Assembly (NCBI RefSeq): GCF_004379255.2
Contig: NC_056042.1
Coordinates: 31,785,928-31,849,927, forward strand
Reading direction: 5' to 3'
Origin: Salvia splendens
Taxonomy: Eukaryota > Streptophyta > Magnoliopsida > Lamiales > Lamiaceae
Length of the DNA: 64,000 nt
The notes beneath the pieces are model-generated. The model had not been told where the DNA came from, did no database searches, and saw nothing but the letters and a program-made list of their open reading frames with translations. Of the stretch, positions 1-11,435 are shown one piece after another. The first letter of the stretch is position 1; the number at the start of each line of letters is the position of its first letter. A program made the position numbers and the translations under genes.

Positions 1-16
1 CATATTGATTCACTTA

Positions 17-1946
17 GGCCATCCACAACGCTGTTCCTATACCGTTCCTAAACCGTTCCTTAAATTATTATTTGCGGGCCCACTGTACTTTTTTACTCCA
101 TTCCTTAACTAAGGAACGGAACCTGTAACCCTCCGTTCCTTAACCGTTCCTTAAATTACTATTCATTCAATTTCATTTTTTATTTCTATTTCCAACTCAA
201 TTCAATTAAAACAAACACACTTTAATAAAAAATAAACACACTTTATTAAAAAACACACAACATTAAAACAGAGTTACAACTTAAACTTAAAAAAATAAAA
301 AGCACACAATTAAAATCCTAAAAAAATAAAAGTACACAATTTTAATAATTTCATCCGCCAAAGTTTGCCCAAATGTGCTCAATTAGATCCTGTTGGAGTT
401 GGGTGTGTGCGCTAGAGTCGCGTGTCCTTGCACGAATAGATAACCGTTCTTGTATAGACGGATGCGCTCCACTTCGAGGCGGACTACTTGGGTTGAGCTT
501 CCGGGGGATTCGGGGTCGAACCAATTTCCCGCCTCGGGTCCTTCGTCTTGGACAATCATGTTGTGCAAGATTATGCACATATACATGATGTCGACCATGT
601 TCTCCATGAACCACGTACGAGCCGGAGCTTTGATGATGTTGAAGCGCGCTTGGAGAACCCCGAACGCCCTCTCCTCATCCTTGCGAGCGGCCTCCTGCTT
701 CTGCGCAAAAAGAGCCTGCTTTGGGTTCGCAGACCCACTGGACGTCTTCACGAAGGTAGGCCACTTCGGGTAGATGCCATCGGCGAGATAGTACCCCATT
801 TTATAAAGCCGGTTGTTGGCGACGAAGTTGATGGCCGGCGCTTTACCATCCAAAACTTCGGCCAAGAGGTCGGACTGGTAGATCACGTTTACGTCGTTGT
901 TCGACCCGGGAACCCCGAAGTACGCGTGCCAGATCCAAAGGCGGTAGTCGGCAACGGCCTCGAGTATAACGGTTGGGTGGGTGCCTTTGTGGCCGCTCGT
1001 GTAGGACCCCTTCCACGCCACCGGGCAATTCTTCCATTGCTAGTGCATGCAATCGACGCTGCCGAGCATCCCGGGGAATCCGTGCACTGTTTCGTGAAGG
1101 TCGAGCAGGAACTGACAATCGGTCGTGCTTGGCCTCCGGAGAAATTCGTCGGTGAAGGCTGCCCGGACGCCTTTGCAGAATTTGAGCAAGCACATTCGCC
1201 CGGGCTGCCAAAGTATTGGCGATGTGGAGAAATAACGGTTTCCCCATGCGGAAACGGCGACGGAAGTACGTATCTCCCCAAACCGGGTTATCGCAGAAGT
1301 AGTCGCGTACTAACCTTGGGCGGCTTCCTCCCGATTACGATGGATGTACGTACGGGAGCGTCGTTGGGGCGGCGCGGCTTCTTCCGCCTCCCGTCGTCGA
1401 TCTTCTTCAAGTGATTGTTCCAATATTTGACGCATTTGTTCAAAAGGATCCATTAGTTTGATTAAATTTGGGAGAAGAAAAACAGAGTTGATTTGAGATG
1501 AAAATTGGGGTGGAAATAGAGAGGATTTGAGAGGAATAGATGTGTGTTTCTGAGTGAAATGAGTATGAAATAGGAGTATTTATAGAGTAAATAAATTAAA
1601 ATAAAAATAAAAAACGGCAAAAAAAACGGCAAAAAAAAACGGTAACAATACCGTTGCAAATTTTTATTATTATTAAATTCAATTTTTTTTTAAAAAAAAT
1701 GAATTATTGCGTCACCGTGACGACGCCCACTCGCGGGGCAGCGAGTGGGCGTCACGCGTCGAATGGGAGGCCGCCACGTCGCCTCGGCGTGTGGCGGAAC
1801 GTGTCGTGCCGCGTCTCGCGGGAACGGCACCCGGCACGGCACCGGCACGGAATGGCGACGACACGGGCGGCTGCAACGCGTGCCGCCGCGGTTCCGTTCC
1901 TCCGGAACGAAATAAGGCACCGCAACGGCATGCGTTGCGGGTGCTC
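17..1946 (-). mobile_element. PIF/Harbinger-type DNA transposon, decayed
   Basis: The element is flanked by TTA at 14-16 and TTA at 1947-1949, the 3-bp target duplication usual for PIF/Harbinger. Its ends are imperfect inverted repeats: GGCCATCCACAACGC on the left against GAGCACCCGCAACGC read inward from the right, 11 of 15 matching. It holds a broken transposase gene on the minus strand. The sequence outside the coding region is AT-rich on the left and GC-rich on the right (1700-1946). No second (Myb-like) ORF was recognised. Confidence 0.8.
351..1453 (-). pseudogene. Harbinger transposase-derived (HARBI1-like DDE) pseudogene
   Basis: Read on the minus strand from an ATG at 1453. The N-terminus is acidic and basic, then come typical plant Harbinger nuclease blocks in more than one frame, so at least two frameshifts and several stops are present. 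The longest intact piece (383-1021) holds the second half of the DDE_Tnp_4 nuclease: the ADYRLWIWHAYFG block, the SNNDVNV block with a catalytic-type aspartate, the MGYYLADGIYP block and the ERAFGVLQARF block with the expected glutamate. A stop interrupts the stretch between the conserved MH and W of the usual MHWEWKNCP block near 1040. It is related to the other three transposase copies in this window but is independently broken. Confidence 0.85.
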
Positions 1947-1949
1947 TTA

Positions 1950-2710
1950 GGCCATCTACAGTGGGACGGACGATAGCGTGCCTGATGTATCGGACGCGCT
2001 ATTGTCCGCCACTGTGGCTCCATGGACGACGGAAGATGCGTTGTCCGCGCCCGACGCTTAGTCCGCAGACGAGGCGCGGACGATAGGGCATCGTCCGCCC
2101 ACTGTGGGCGACGCGGACGATGGCGCGGACGATGCAACGCGTTTTAGTTTTTTTTTTTTTAAATTCGAAAATTTTGTTATACATATACCCTAGCTTCACT
2201 TTTCATTTGTAACTTTTCGATTAACTTTTAAACTCTCAAATTACGCCATAAAATGGATTCCGGTGGATACTCAAGTCCTAGTAGCCCGATGTTTGGAGAT
2301 GGCGCACGGTGGCCGGGTACACAACCTGGCGAATATCGGTCGTTTGACGCCAACACTCAGTACCATCCGGACTTCAGTACGGATTCGTACGGTCTCTCCG
2401 ACCCCAGCGACACTTGCCTACGCGGATTTGGCAACGGCTTCGATGGCACGGACGTTGTTGGATACGCACAACGCCCTTATGAAGTGTATGGATCCGTCAG
2501 AGCCGAATTCCTCCAGAGGTTGATTGATGAGTTGAGCCGGAAGTTGGGGTTTTTGTAGGATAATCAATTTTTTTATCTTTAACCCGTGTAACTTTTTTTT
2601 TTATAATCAATGAATTTTTTGTCGTTCTTAGTTAATCGTTGTGTTTTTTCTAAGTTTGCATTTATATATTAGAAAATATTTAAATTAATTAACAAAACAA
2701 TAGTAAAATC
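1950..2710 (+). mobile_element. Harbinger-type element, left end plus ORF remnant, right end lost
   Basis: It begins with GGCCATCTACAGTGGG directly after the TTA that closes the preceding Harbinger element, so the two are immediately adjacent and share that TTA. The first 180 bp are GC-rich, with repeated GGACGATG/CATCGTCC motifs typical of Harbinger subterminal DNA, and are followed by AT-rich leader and a short ORF at 2253. No matching right terminus was found before 2710, so it looks internally deleted and right-truncated. Confidence 0.55.
2253..2558 (+). pseudogene. Short transposon ORF (probable N-terminal remnant of a Harbinger accessory ORF)
   Basis: A 101-residue ORF rich in Gly, Ser, Pro and Tyr at its start, ending in a short helical tail (RAEFLQRLIDELSRKLGFL). 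It lies just inside the left end of a Harbinger element, where plant members usually carry a Myb/SANT-like ORF, but no Myb tryptophans are visible. The likeliest reading is a deletion product joining the start and end of such an ORF. Function is unknown and expression is doubtful. Confidence 0.35.
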
Positions 2711-2714
2711 CTTA

Positions 2715-2799
2715 GGGCGCTCCACTGCAAGTGGAATGAGAGAAGGATAAAATGCTGACGTGACGGTGCATAGGGCGGGCTTTAGGGCGGCTCCTGCTC
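2715..2799. mobile_element. Short TTA-flanked MITE (possible)
   Basis: An 85-bp GC-richer segment in AT-rich surroundings, flanked on both sides by TTA (2712-2714 and 2800-2802). It starts GGGCGCTCCACTGC and ends GGCGGCTCCTGCTC. Terminal inverted similarity is weak, so assignment to Tourist-like MITEs rests mainly on the TTA flanks and base composition. It could instead be the lost right end of the adjacent Harbinger derivative. Confidence 0.4.
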
Positions 2800-2997
2800 T
2801 TATCTACTTGCTACAATTTCAACTAGTTCCAAAATTTAGTAAAACAAACATTTTTGTGGTAATTTACATATCTCACAATTATACACCAATACATAATAAA
2901 TATAGAACAAATTAAAACAGATGTCAATGACAAATACGCTACCAAATATTATTCCAAAATGGTCAAGTGCATCACTGCTGTGTCCAACTAAGCCAAA

Positions 2998-3007
2998 CTA
3001 AATATAA
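2998..3007 (+). promoter_or_regulatory. Candidate TATA box of the LRR gene
   Basis: CTAAATATAAACCC, about 110 bp upstream of the chosen ATG at 3114. It is the best TATA-like match in the right place for the downstream LRR gene. No transcript evidence. Confidence 0.4.
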
Positions 3008-3113
3008 ACCCAATAATAAATACACAAAACAAAATCCACCATTCACACCTGCGCTGCGCATATATATGCATCGCAATCTCACACCACATTTTCCCCAAAT
3101 TAAATCCCCAATC

Positions 3114-4280
3114 ATGTCTCATTTTTTAACCATCCCCGCCGCCACCGTCCTCCTCCTTTTCCTCATCACCGCCGCATCGTCATCCGCCGACCCCTCGGAG
3201 ACCGCCGCCCTCCGCGCCTTCAAATCCTCCGTGAAGCCCGCCTCCATCCCCCCTTCCTCCTGCCTCGCCACGTGGAACTTCTCCTTCGACCCCTGCGCCG
3301 CGCCGCGCGTCACCCACTTCACGTGCGGCGTCACGTGCGCCGCTGGCCGAGTCGTCCAACTTACCCTCGACTCGCAGGGCTACTCAGGCACGCTCACCCC
3401 GCTCATCTCCCAACTCAGCCAACTCGTCACCCTCGACGTCGGCGAGAACGACTTCCACGGCCCCATCCCCGCCTCCATCGCTTCCCTCCCCAACCTCCGC
3501 AACCTAATCCTCCGCGTCAACTCCTTCTCCGGCGCCCTCCCCGCCTCAATCGCCGCCGCCAAATCGCTCACCACGCTCGATCTCGCCCGCAATTCCATCT
3601 CCGGCGCCCTCCCCGACCTCAGCCCCCTCGAATCCCTCACCCGCCTCGACCTCAGCTACAACAAGCTCACCGGCGCCCTCCCCCGCCTCCCCCCAAATCT
3701 CAACGAATTAGCCCTAAAATCCAACTCGCTCTCCGGCCAACTCACCAAATCCTCCTTCTCCGAGTTGACTCACCTCATGGTGCTCGAGCTCGCCGAGAAC
3801 TCCCTCTCCGGCGCGATTCCCTCGTGGCTCTTCCTCCTCCCGTCGCTGCAGCAGATCGACCTCGCCAAAAACGGTATCACGAGCGTCTCCGTCGCCGCGC
3901 CGAATTCCAACAGCGAGCTCGTCGCGGTGGATTTGAGCTACAATAAGCTGGAGGGGAATTTGCCGGAGGAATTCGCCGATTATGCGGCGCTCCGGTCGCT
4001 GGCGCTGAGCTACAACAAGCTGAGGGGGCCGATTCCGTGGCAGTACAGCAGGAAGGGATCGACGCTGCGGAGACTCTACCTGGACGGTAACTACTTAAAC
4101 GGTTCGCCGCCGCAGGGGCTGTTCTCCGGCGGCGGGCAGGTGTCGGGCAGCTTGGGGGACAATTGCCTGCGGAGGTGCCCGGCGGCGTCAGAGCTTTGCT
4201 TGAAATCGCAGAAACCGGCTTCGATTTGCCAGCAAGCCTATGGTGGGAAACCCAAACCCAAACCCAAACCCAAATCTTGA
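3114..4280 (+). CDS. Secreted leucine-rich repeat protein (receptor-like protein without kinase)
   Basis: A single-exon gene for 388 residues. The ATG at 3114 is chosen over in-frame upstream ATGs (2967, 3066) because it opens directly into a hydrophobic signal peptide (about residues 1-25, ending near SSSADPSE). A cysteine-bounded LRR N-terminal cap follows, with SCLATWNFSFDPC and FTCGVTC, then about ten 23-24-residue LRRs of the plant extracellular type (L..L.L..N.LSG.IP), a C-terminal cysteine pair and a Lys-Pro tail (KPKPKPKPKS). There is no transmembrane segment or kinase. It resembles a family of roughly 400-residue Arabidopsis LRR proteins such as At1g03440/At4g03010 (from memory). The likely location is the cell wall or apoplast; the ligand is unknown. 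The coding region is strongly C-rich at third positions, unlike its AT-rich flanks. Confidence 0.85.
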   Translation: MSHFLTIPAATVLLLFLITAASSSADPSETAALRAFKSSVKPASIPPSSCLATWNFSFDPCAAPRVTHFTCGVTCAAGRVVQLTLDSQGYSGTLTPLISQLSQLVTLDVGENDFHGPIPASIASLPNLRNLILRVNSFSGALPASIAAAKSLTTLDLARNSISGALPDLSPLESLTRLDLSYNKLTGALPRLPPNLNELALKSNSLSGQLTKSSFSELTHLMVLELAENSLSGAIPSWLFLLPSLQQIDLAKNGITSVSVAAPNSNSELVAVDLSYNKLEGNLPEEFADYAALRSLALSYNKLRGPIPWQYSRKGSTLRRLYLDGNYLNGSPPQGLFSGGGQVSGSLGDNCLRRCPAASELCLKSQKPASICQQAYGGKPKPKPKPKS

Positions 4281-4304
4281 GTGCTGTCAGTCAATGTCTC
4301 CAGT

Positions 4305-4407
4305 TTATTTATTTTTATTTTTATTTTATTTTATTTTATTTTATTTTATTTTATTTTATTTTATTTTATTTTATTTTATTTTATTTTATTTTATTTTATT
4401 TTATTTT
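4305..4407 (+). repeat. (TTTTA)n microsatellite
   Basis: About 20 uninterrupted copies of the pentamer, beginning some 25 bp after the stop codon of the LRR gene and therefore probably within its 3' UTR. Length is likely polymorphic. Confidence 0.95.
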
Positions 4408-6471
4408 GTCGAATTTGCATTGTAAAGTACCACGAGTGTGTTAGACAGTGGACCACGAGTGTGTTAGAAAGGGAAGTGTATTTAATTATTTATATTAATT
4501 TGTTATAAATAAGATGATGAACAGCTAGGAGTATACTTTTTCTTTTTTGTTTTAAGTCAATATTATATTAATTGTGGTACTAGAGAGTCAATCTACGACG
4601 GGGGTTAGTGATAATGAAGTAATTGATGAAAAACGACAAGAGTCCAAGTGCACCACTCCTGTCATTTTACTTTAATTTTTTTTATTAGGTTTGAGTATCA
4701 AGAGGACATGCTACAAGCTGACGTCAATATGTAATAAGGCATCATTATGTGTATACCGAAGATACAACGACACTTATATTTACAATACTGTTTAATTTAT
4801 CGTTAGTGATGAGCATGTATAAATACTGAAATCATCTCAATCACTAAAAGTAGAAGTTACGAACACCACTACCAACTAAACCAAAGTTTTAAAACACAAA
4901 CACTATGATCATGTAAGGGGAAAGTGGAAGTAGCCTCAAAATTCAAACCGTCGGTGATGCACATGTTGTATCTGATATTTGATGATCCCCACAAACACTA
5001 TCATATCACGAGTATGGGACCTTGTTTTTCTCCTACTCTTTATCACCATTAAATTAATATTCCATATACTATATACTTGCACATGGTAAATTCATGCATT
5101 TCTCCGAACACAACAATTGATTCTCCTTGTACTCTACACATACTATATGTAATGTAATTCATGTGTATTATGTACCACTGGCGAAGCAACAAGTTTTACG
5201 ATGAGGGCCCGAATAACTGTTAATATTTATAGGATTTTTTCGCTGTTGTGATTTCATAAGTTTGAAATAATCGATATTTTCAATTTTTACGCAAATATTA
5301 TATAATGGATGGAAACGGATTTTTTATTTTTTTATGTTTATATGCCACCAACAAAACATCAACAAAAATATAAACATAACAAATAGAATACAATAATATT
5401 TCTTAATTTTTTTTATGAAAGAAAACAATTACTGAAAAAGAATTAAAATTAGCATAATTAGATAATTAGTAGTGTAAAAGAGAACAAATAGAAATTATGT
5501 TTCAAAAAAATAGAAAGTAAAGAGAAACAAAAATATACCCATTATGCTGCATAAAGCATAAATAGAAAGAAGAATTTAAAAAGTTGCATTAATAGGAAGA
5601 AGTGAAAGAATAATATAAGAAGTAGCATAAATAGGAAGAAGAGAAAAAAATGGGTAAAAAAAATTGTGAATGGATAGAGTTGAGCAGATTCTAGCATTTA
5701 ACTTGATTCAAATTCCTAAAAAAAAAAAAACTTGATTCAAATTCCTACCGAATTGATTCACTCTATATTTTTTTGATCATTCATGATTCTACTTTTCTTT
5801 CAATATACCTCTATAGGTGTTGCTAAATGATAAATTTTTTATTTAATTATAACCATATATGCCGAAAACTCGTGTAACTTAAAAAAAACCACAACTATAT
5901 AATCCAACTTTTAACACACCTCAATGCCATTGCATCAAAAATTAGTTTCACCGCTCACGTCAATTCAATTTCACGTTAGATTAAAAATGTGGTCGGAAAA
6001 CTTTGTCCTAGTAAAATCAATACGAATTCGGAAGTCGTTGTATTGTCATACCATTCTTTGAATTTAATTAAAATTCATAATTTGGATAAAAGTTTTTGTG
6101 CGTATGCCGATATCTCATATTATACTTTTTTGTAGAAATAGATCGAATTTTGAAATTTTATCCAAATTTTATTTGAATTCGACTAAGATCGATCAATTCA
6201 ATTTTATTTAATTACATCAATGATAATACTCTATTATTTGACAATAATTTCCTTTTTTATGTGTTCCTAATTAATTGGCATCCACTTTTTAATATTTTTT
6301 TATAATGAACTCCACATTTTACTAACTCAATCTACTCAATTTTTTATAAAATTATTATGAACTTACATACTAGTAACTTATTCCACCTTAAATCTACATT
6401 ACTTAAAATCTGTGTCAATTATATAGACGGACCTTGGGAGTACTACTATGTGAAAGAGGCCATCACCCTAA
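4408..6471. other. AT-rich intergenic DNA, no gene seen
   Basis: No ORF, splice-consistent coding block or RNA gene was recognised. Around 5174-5220 a short GC-richer patch reading TGGCGAAGCAACAAG looks like the end of a decayed dispersed repeat but was not classified. Poly-A/T runs and short direct repeats (5560-5640, GGAAGAAG-type) are present. Confidence 0.6.
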
Positions 6472-6828
6472 GAGCATCAACGGTGGCGCGGAATTCTCGG
6501 CGGAATTCCCCGTGGAATTCCCAAAAACACTGCACTGCCACGTCATAAGGACTTCCCACTGCACAGTGGCGGACATCCCGAAGGACTTCCCACAATTAGA
6601 AAATTTAATGCAATAAACGAGAATTCTGTGCGGACGTCCGTGGGAGTCAAGGCAATGACGGACGTCCGCACGCCCGTCGCGACCGAATTCCGCATAACGC
6701 CGCAGAACTGCGGTGTCCTCGGCGGAATTCCGTATACGTGCATACCATGCACAATGGCGGACGTCCGCCGCGGAATTCCGGCACGCTGGTCGGAATTCTG
6801 CCGGGACAGGCGCCATTGCAACGTAGAC
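6472..6828. mobile_element. Tourist/Harbinger-type MITE
   Basis: It starts after TAA with GAGCATCAACGGTGG, the usual start of plant Tourist-like MITEs. The body is GC-rich and built from repeated GGAATTCC and GGACGTCCG motifs in both orientations. The right end (about 6815-6828, GCGCCATTGCAACG) is a degraded counterpart, so the right limit is approximate. No intact ORF belongs to it; ORFs seen here follow from base composition. Confidence 0.65.
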
Positions 6829-8417
6829 TATCAGTCAAATATTTATGTGTATGTCAGAGAGAAGATTGGTTGTTTCATTTATTTCAAATTTATCCCCAGC
6901 CAAACAAACCTTTCTGTCATTAGCAATTCTTTAAAAAAAATCAGGGAATCAGGAATCTCCAAATTTGTACAGTCCAAAAATTATGTACATTTATTTCTTC
7001 AAGAACTTCATAAATAAACAAATAAAAAATATTAAAACCAATATACTAGTACTAGCATTTTATTTTAAAAAAAAGATAATCTAATACTAGTAATATTCTT
7101 AGTTAGTGCTGCTCAGAATGTTCAAGTTCTAAATAAAACCAATTCAATTTTTTTTACTCTGTCACTTTAATTCTCCTTATGTGTTTCAGGTTTTTATTTT
7201 TGAATATTCATATTAATTATCTCATTTTACTTTTTACTATTTTTAGTAATAGATCTCACTAACTCACTTCACTCAAAATTTATTATAAAATTAATATAAA
7301 GATATTACTTGCATTTCACTAATTTTTTCACTCATTTTTTTATATTTCTTAAAATTTATGTTGGATTAAAATAAGACCTATAATGAAGAAGGGATGGCGT
7401 ATTTGATTCTCTAGCAACCCCTCATTACGTAGTGTGGTCGTTGTTGCAAGTATAATAAAGAAATTAGCTTATTGAGGCCTAAGATTTTAAATTGGGCTAA
7501 AATTTTCCAACTGAGTCACAAAAGGTGATTTTAAAAAATTAAAATAAATGTGACAAAAAGAATGTTATATTGATGGTTGCAGTATTAGTAAAGTTTCAAG
7601 GAAATGTTATGAGAGTAGTAATTTTTATATCTACAATTTTCAAATTGCAACTGTATCCAAAATTAATTGTTTTAAGCAAATTTTTCCTTAATTATATATA
7701 TCATTATAAAATTCATTGTTTTTTAAGCAATATGTCCTTAATTATAGTATATCAACTTGTTAGGGTTACTTTGGTGGGACAGGAATATTTTAATTACTTT
7801 GGTAGGGCAGATTCTTACATAACTCGAACAAAGATATCCTTGTCGATATCAAAGCACATGCCCTTGTCTTCTTACCGATTGGGGTTGGTGCATCATTTAT
7901 ATTACATGATTCCCCAGTCAATATGGTTTCCCAAACTGATTTCTAACATCTCAAAAAAAAAAACATATATGCAAATCATGCAATTGTCACTGCAGTTTTA
8001 TGTATCGAGTCGCTCAAATTTTAATGGGCTACAAGTGTAATATGAGGCATCCAACTAAAGAATAATAAATATGATGAGATGAGAGAAAATTGCTAACACG
8101 ATAGCAATCTAGTTCGGAATAAACTACTGATTTCGGTACTCTTCAATTGAAAACAACTGAAAATAAATTAGATTAAGCATTAAGAACGAAGAATCGGTTT
8201 ATTAGAATTGGACCAGCTGTCCTTTATTGATTGGGCCCAAATTTAAACCCCACAATTGAACTAACCCAAATTTAAAGTTCAATTATACTGTTGTGTCAAA
8301 TCTGTTCCATTAAAATAATGTAGATTCTTGGAGTTTTAAAAGCCAATGCCTTGACCAATTTCAGTAGAATCTGCATATAAAAAAACTATGTTGTTTTGAG
8401 GATTTGTTTAGATTACT
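6829..8417. other. AT-rich intergenic DNA, no gene seen
   Basis: A 156-codon AT-rich ORF at 7570-8040 has no recognisable domain or plausible codon use and was not accepted. Nothing else of note was found. Confidence 0.55.
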
Positions 8418-8690
8418 TAAGTACTGATAGTAATAAAATGCGAACTCTAAATATCGTATAAATTTTAAACTATGATCTGAATCGTTAGAAAAATGTTAAC
8501 AGATGATTAAATAACAGCAACAAAATATGTCAGCATAGTGTCAATACAACATCAACCGTTGACATTATGTTGACATTTTTTGTTGCTATTATTTTGTTAT
8601 TTATTGACATTTTCTAACGGTCAAAATCATAGTTTAAAGTTTGTGCAATATTTAGATATTGCATTTGATCACAATCCCTTACGTAATTAA
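8418..8690. mobile_element. Palindromic (foldback) MITE
   Basis: About 270 bp that reads as one imperfect hairpin centred near 8565. Matched arm blocks include TTTTAAACTATGAT on the left with ATCATAGTTTAAAG on the right, CGTTAGAAAAATGTTAAC with GTTATTTATTGACATTTTC-type sequence, and AACAGCAACAAAATATGTC with its inverse. The arms extend almost to the centre, leaving only a small loop. No protein is encoded. The class (Mutator-like or other) is not clear because no target duplication was identified. Confidence 0.7.
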
Positions 8691-9291
8691 CTAAATACCT
8701 TGCTTTTATTTTGCAAATATTTTTTGATACATTTCTCCATTGTCAACATTAGAAAATTGTGTATTCCTTCTCTTCACCACTCACGAAAAATAAAATTGTT
8801 AAATTTACACCGTATATAAGTGATTCAAGCTCCATTAATTTAAATATTGATTGGTGAAATATCAATATCAATTAAAAAATATAGAACTAAAATGAGATCA
8901 TTGTAAATATATAAATTAAAAACTATAAACAAAATTACCTTTAACTAAACTACAATTAATTTATAAGTATTATTTAATTAAATAAATAAATCGACCAATA
9001 TTATAGTAGTTGTTCAAAACCTCCTAATTAACTAATTTTGCAAAATGGGCCAAATATTCTAACGCTGCCTCTGTGAACCCTCTATTTTAAATGGTAATTA
9101 CAAGTATGAAATTTTATTTACAGACATTTTGAACCCTCTTTCTCAACCATAAATCCATAATGCAGAACTATCTCACTCTCACATCATGAAAACTTAGACT
9201 AATTAATTAGGAGAAGTAATTAAGTTATGATATGGTTTGCTAGATCGCATAAAAGGAAAGAACTCATGAATTAATTACAAAACAACGGATA
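8691..9291. other. AT-rich intergenic DNA, no gene seen
   Basis: No coding block, RNA gene or clear repeat was recognised between the palindromic MITE and the next Harbinger element. Confidence 0.5.
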
Positions 9292-9511
9292 TAATAGCAT
9301 CCACATCCATGTTCCTGTCAAAAAAGCATGAACGTGGGCCCAGACCGACATTTATTAATTTTTTACTCTCTGCTCTTCCAGCACAACACCACATCCATAC
9401 TCTTCCGCAAGGACATGCTCAAGGGTCCCACCATTCTATTATTCAATTTAAATAAAAATATTTTCACAATATTAAAATGCATTAAAAATATCCAAAATAC
9501 TATTACTAATT

Positions 9512-9672
9512 ACTAAAAAATTAAAAATTACATAATTAAAGCCTAAAAAATAAAAATTACATAATTAAAGCCTAAAAATTAAAAATTTCATAATTAATGT
9601 CTTAAAAATAAAAATTACATAATTTAAATCCTAAAAATTAAAAATTACAGAATTAAATTCATAAAATTAAAA
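9512..9672. repeat. Degenerate AT-rich tandem repeat in Harbinger 3' region
   Basis: Five diverged copies of a roughly 32-bp unit built around AAAAATTACATAATTAAA and CCTAAAAA, just downstream (minus sense) of the transposase stop at 9680. It probably arose by slippage in the element's 3' noncoding region. Confidence 0.7.
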
Positions 9673-9679
9673 AAATCCA

Positions 9680-10960
9680 CTACACGTTGCCGAATTTCGC
9701 CAAAATGTGTTTGATTAGGTCTTCTTGTAGCTTAATGTGGGTTTTGGTATCGCGCATTGTGCGTCTTGTTTCAATCCTCTCGCGCACCGTCGTATGCACA
9801 CCTCAGCGTGGGGGAGACCTTGCGATTGAGCTTCTAGCTTCATCCTCGTCGTAAAAATTAGCCGTCATCGGTCATTCTCAGCTATAATCATGTTGTGCAA
9901 GATAATACACGTGTACATGATGTCGGCAATATTCTTAACGTATCACAACCGAGACGGGGCCCTCACAATGTTGAATCGGCCTTGAAGGACCCCAAAAGCT
10001 CTTTCGACGTCTTTCCGAGCAGACTTTTGATGCTGCGGATAAAGAACTTGTCTCGGGTCTTGCGGATTGTTGAGCGTCTTCACGAAAGTCGACCACCTTG
10101 GGTAGATATCATCGGCGAGATAGTAACCCATGTGGTATGGATTTCTGTTGACGGTGAAGTCGATCACCGATGCTACACCATTCAAAACATCATTGAAGAA
10201 TGAAGAGTGGTGAAGAACAGAGCACGTTCAAGTCGTTGTTGGATCCGGCAACACCGAAATATGCATGCCAAATCCATAAGCGGTAGTCGGCGACCGCTTC
10301 AAGGATAAGTGTTGGGCCGCTGGCGCTTAAATGTTGCCCCCTCCAAGCATTCGGACAATTCTTCCACTCCCAATGCATGCAGTCAATGCTGCCAAGCATA
10401 CTGGAAAAACCGTGGATTGTTTCATGAAGATGAAGCAATAGTTGCCAATCTTCGGTGGTGGGTGCCCGAAGGAATTCCTCACCGAAAGCAGAACAAACGC
10501 CGTCGCAAAAAAATTTGAGGCATAGGATTCCAGTTGACTCACCCACATGCAAATACTCATCGAAGATGTTAGTCGTTTGCCCAATAGCAAATTATCGGAG
10601 GGCACAAGTACACTTCTGCAACGTCGAGAGACTTTGTTGACCGATTGCGTCCTACGTGATTGAAAGTATTCAATACGGGCGGACAATGTGTTGACAATAC
10701 GCATAAACAACTGTTTTGACATGCGAAAACGACGCCAGAAGTAATCTTCTGGAAACCGCGACGAGTTGGAAAAATAGTCGGCAATGAGCCTTTCGTGGGC
10801 TCCCTCCCGGTCACGAGGGGTGTAGCATCGATTTGATCTAGTTGGTCGAGGAGGAGGGGCGGGGGGTAGCGGCGGCGACATAGGCTTCATAGACGGCACG
10901 ATATTGTTCATAGTATTCTTGTTCTTCGCGCTCCGCTTCCGCAATGATATCGTTGATATC
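9680..10960 (-). pseudogene. Harbinger transposase-derived pseudogene
   Basis: Minus-strand remnant of a HARBI1-like nuclease gene. The expected start codon near 10958 reads TTG instead of ATG. The N-terminal helical region, the IVNTLSAR block, the LGSIDCMHWEWKNCP block, the ADYRLWIWHAYFG block, the SNNDLNV block, the MGYYLADDIYP block and the ERAFGVLQGRF block can all be found in order but in different frames (main pieces at 10327-10944, 10190-10552 and 9943-10185). At least three frameshifts separate them. The C-terminal QEDLIKHI tail ends at 9680. It cannot make transposase. Confidence 0.85.
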
Positions 10961-11435
10961 CAATTTTGAATTTTGAGAGGATTTGAGTGAGAAAGGAAGA
11001 TGTAGATGAGTTGTATGAAAAAATATGAATGAGAGATAATTTGATGTGAAAAATGGATGATGAATGTGTTTATTTATAGATGGTTTTGGGATTAAAAAAA
11101 TTTAATTTTTTTAAAAAATCGGTAATAAAACGTCTATATTTTTGGGAATCCAATTTTTTTTTTAATTTTTGGTATTATTTTCTATTTAAAAAAATAGAAA
11201 ATGCCAACTGCTAAGCCGTTGGCGAAAAGAAACGAGCCACGTCGCCCTCCTCAACGGCATGAGCACAGCGGGAGCTCTTTCTTCTTTTGTGCTAAGAAGT
11301 TAATGGAATTCCAAAATAATGAAGGAGAATAGATTCATTCTAATTGAGGGAGTGACGCATAATGTTTGTGCGTCGTTCAATATCGACGCACAATCCTTAA
11401 TTGTCGTTGTGTTAAATGTCTTTGATGCAGAAATC

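Noticed and set aside
548..1414. 288-codon plus-strand ORF
   Set aside because: It is the antisense shadow of the Harbinger transposase pseudogene; no domain is recognisable on this strand.
3272..3946. 224-codon Arg/Pro-rich ORF
   Set aside because: Out-of-frame shadow of the C-rich LRR coding region.
4247..4277. Telomere-like AAACCC repeat
   Set aside because: Short, in frame and encoding the Lys-Pro tail of the LRR protein; the plant telomere unit is CCCTAAA, so it is not an interstitial telomere.
7570..8040. 156-codon ORF
   Set aside because: AT-driven composition, no domain, no promoter or splice context.
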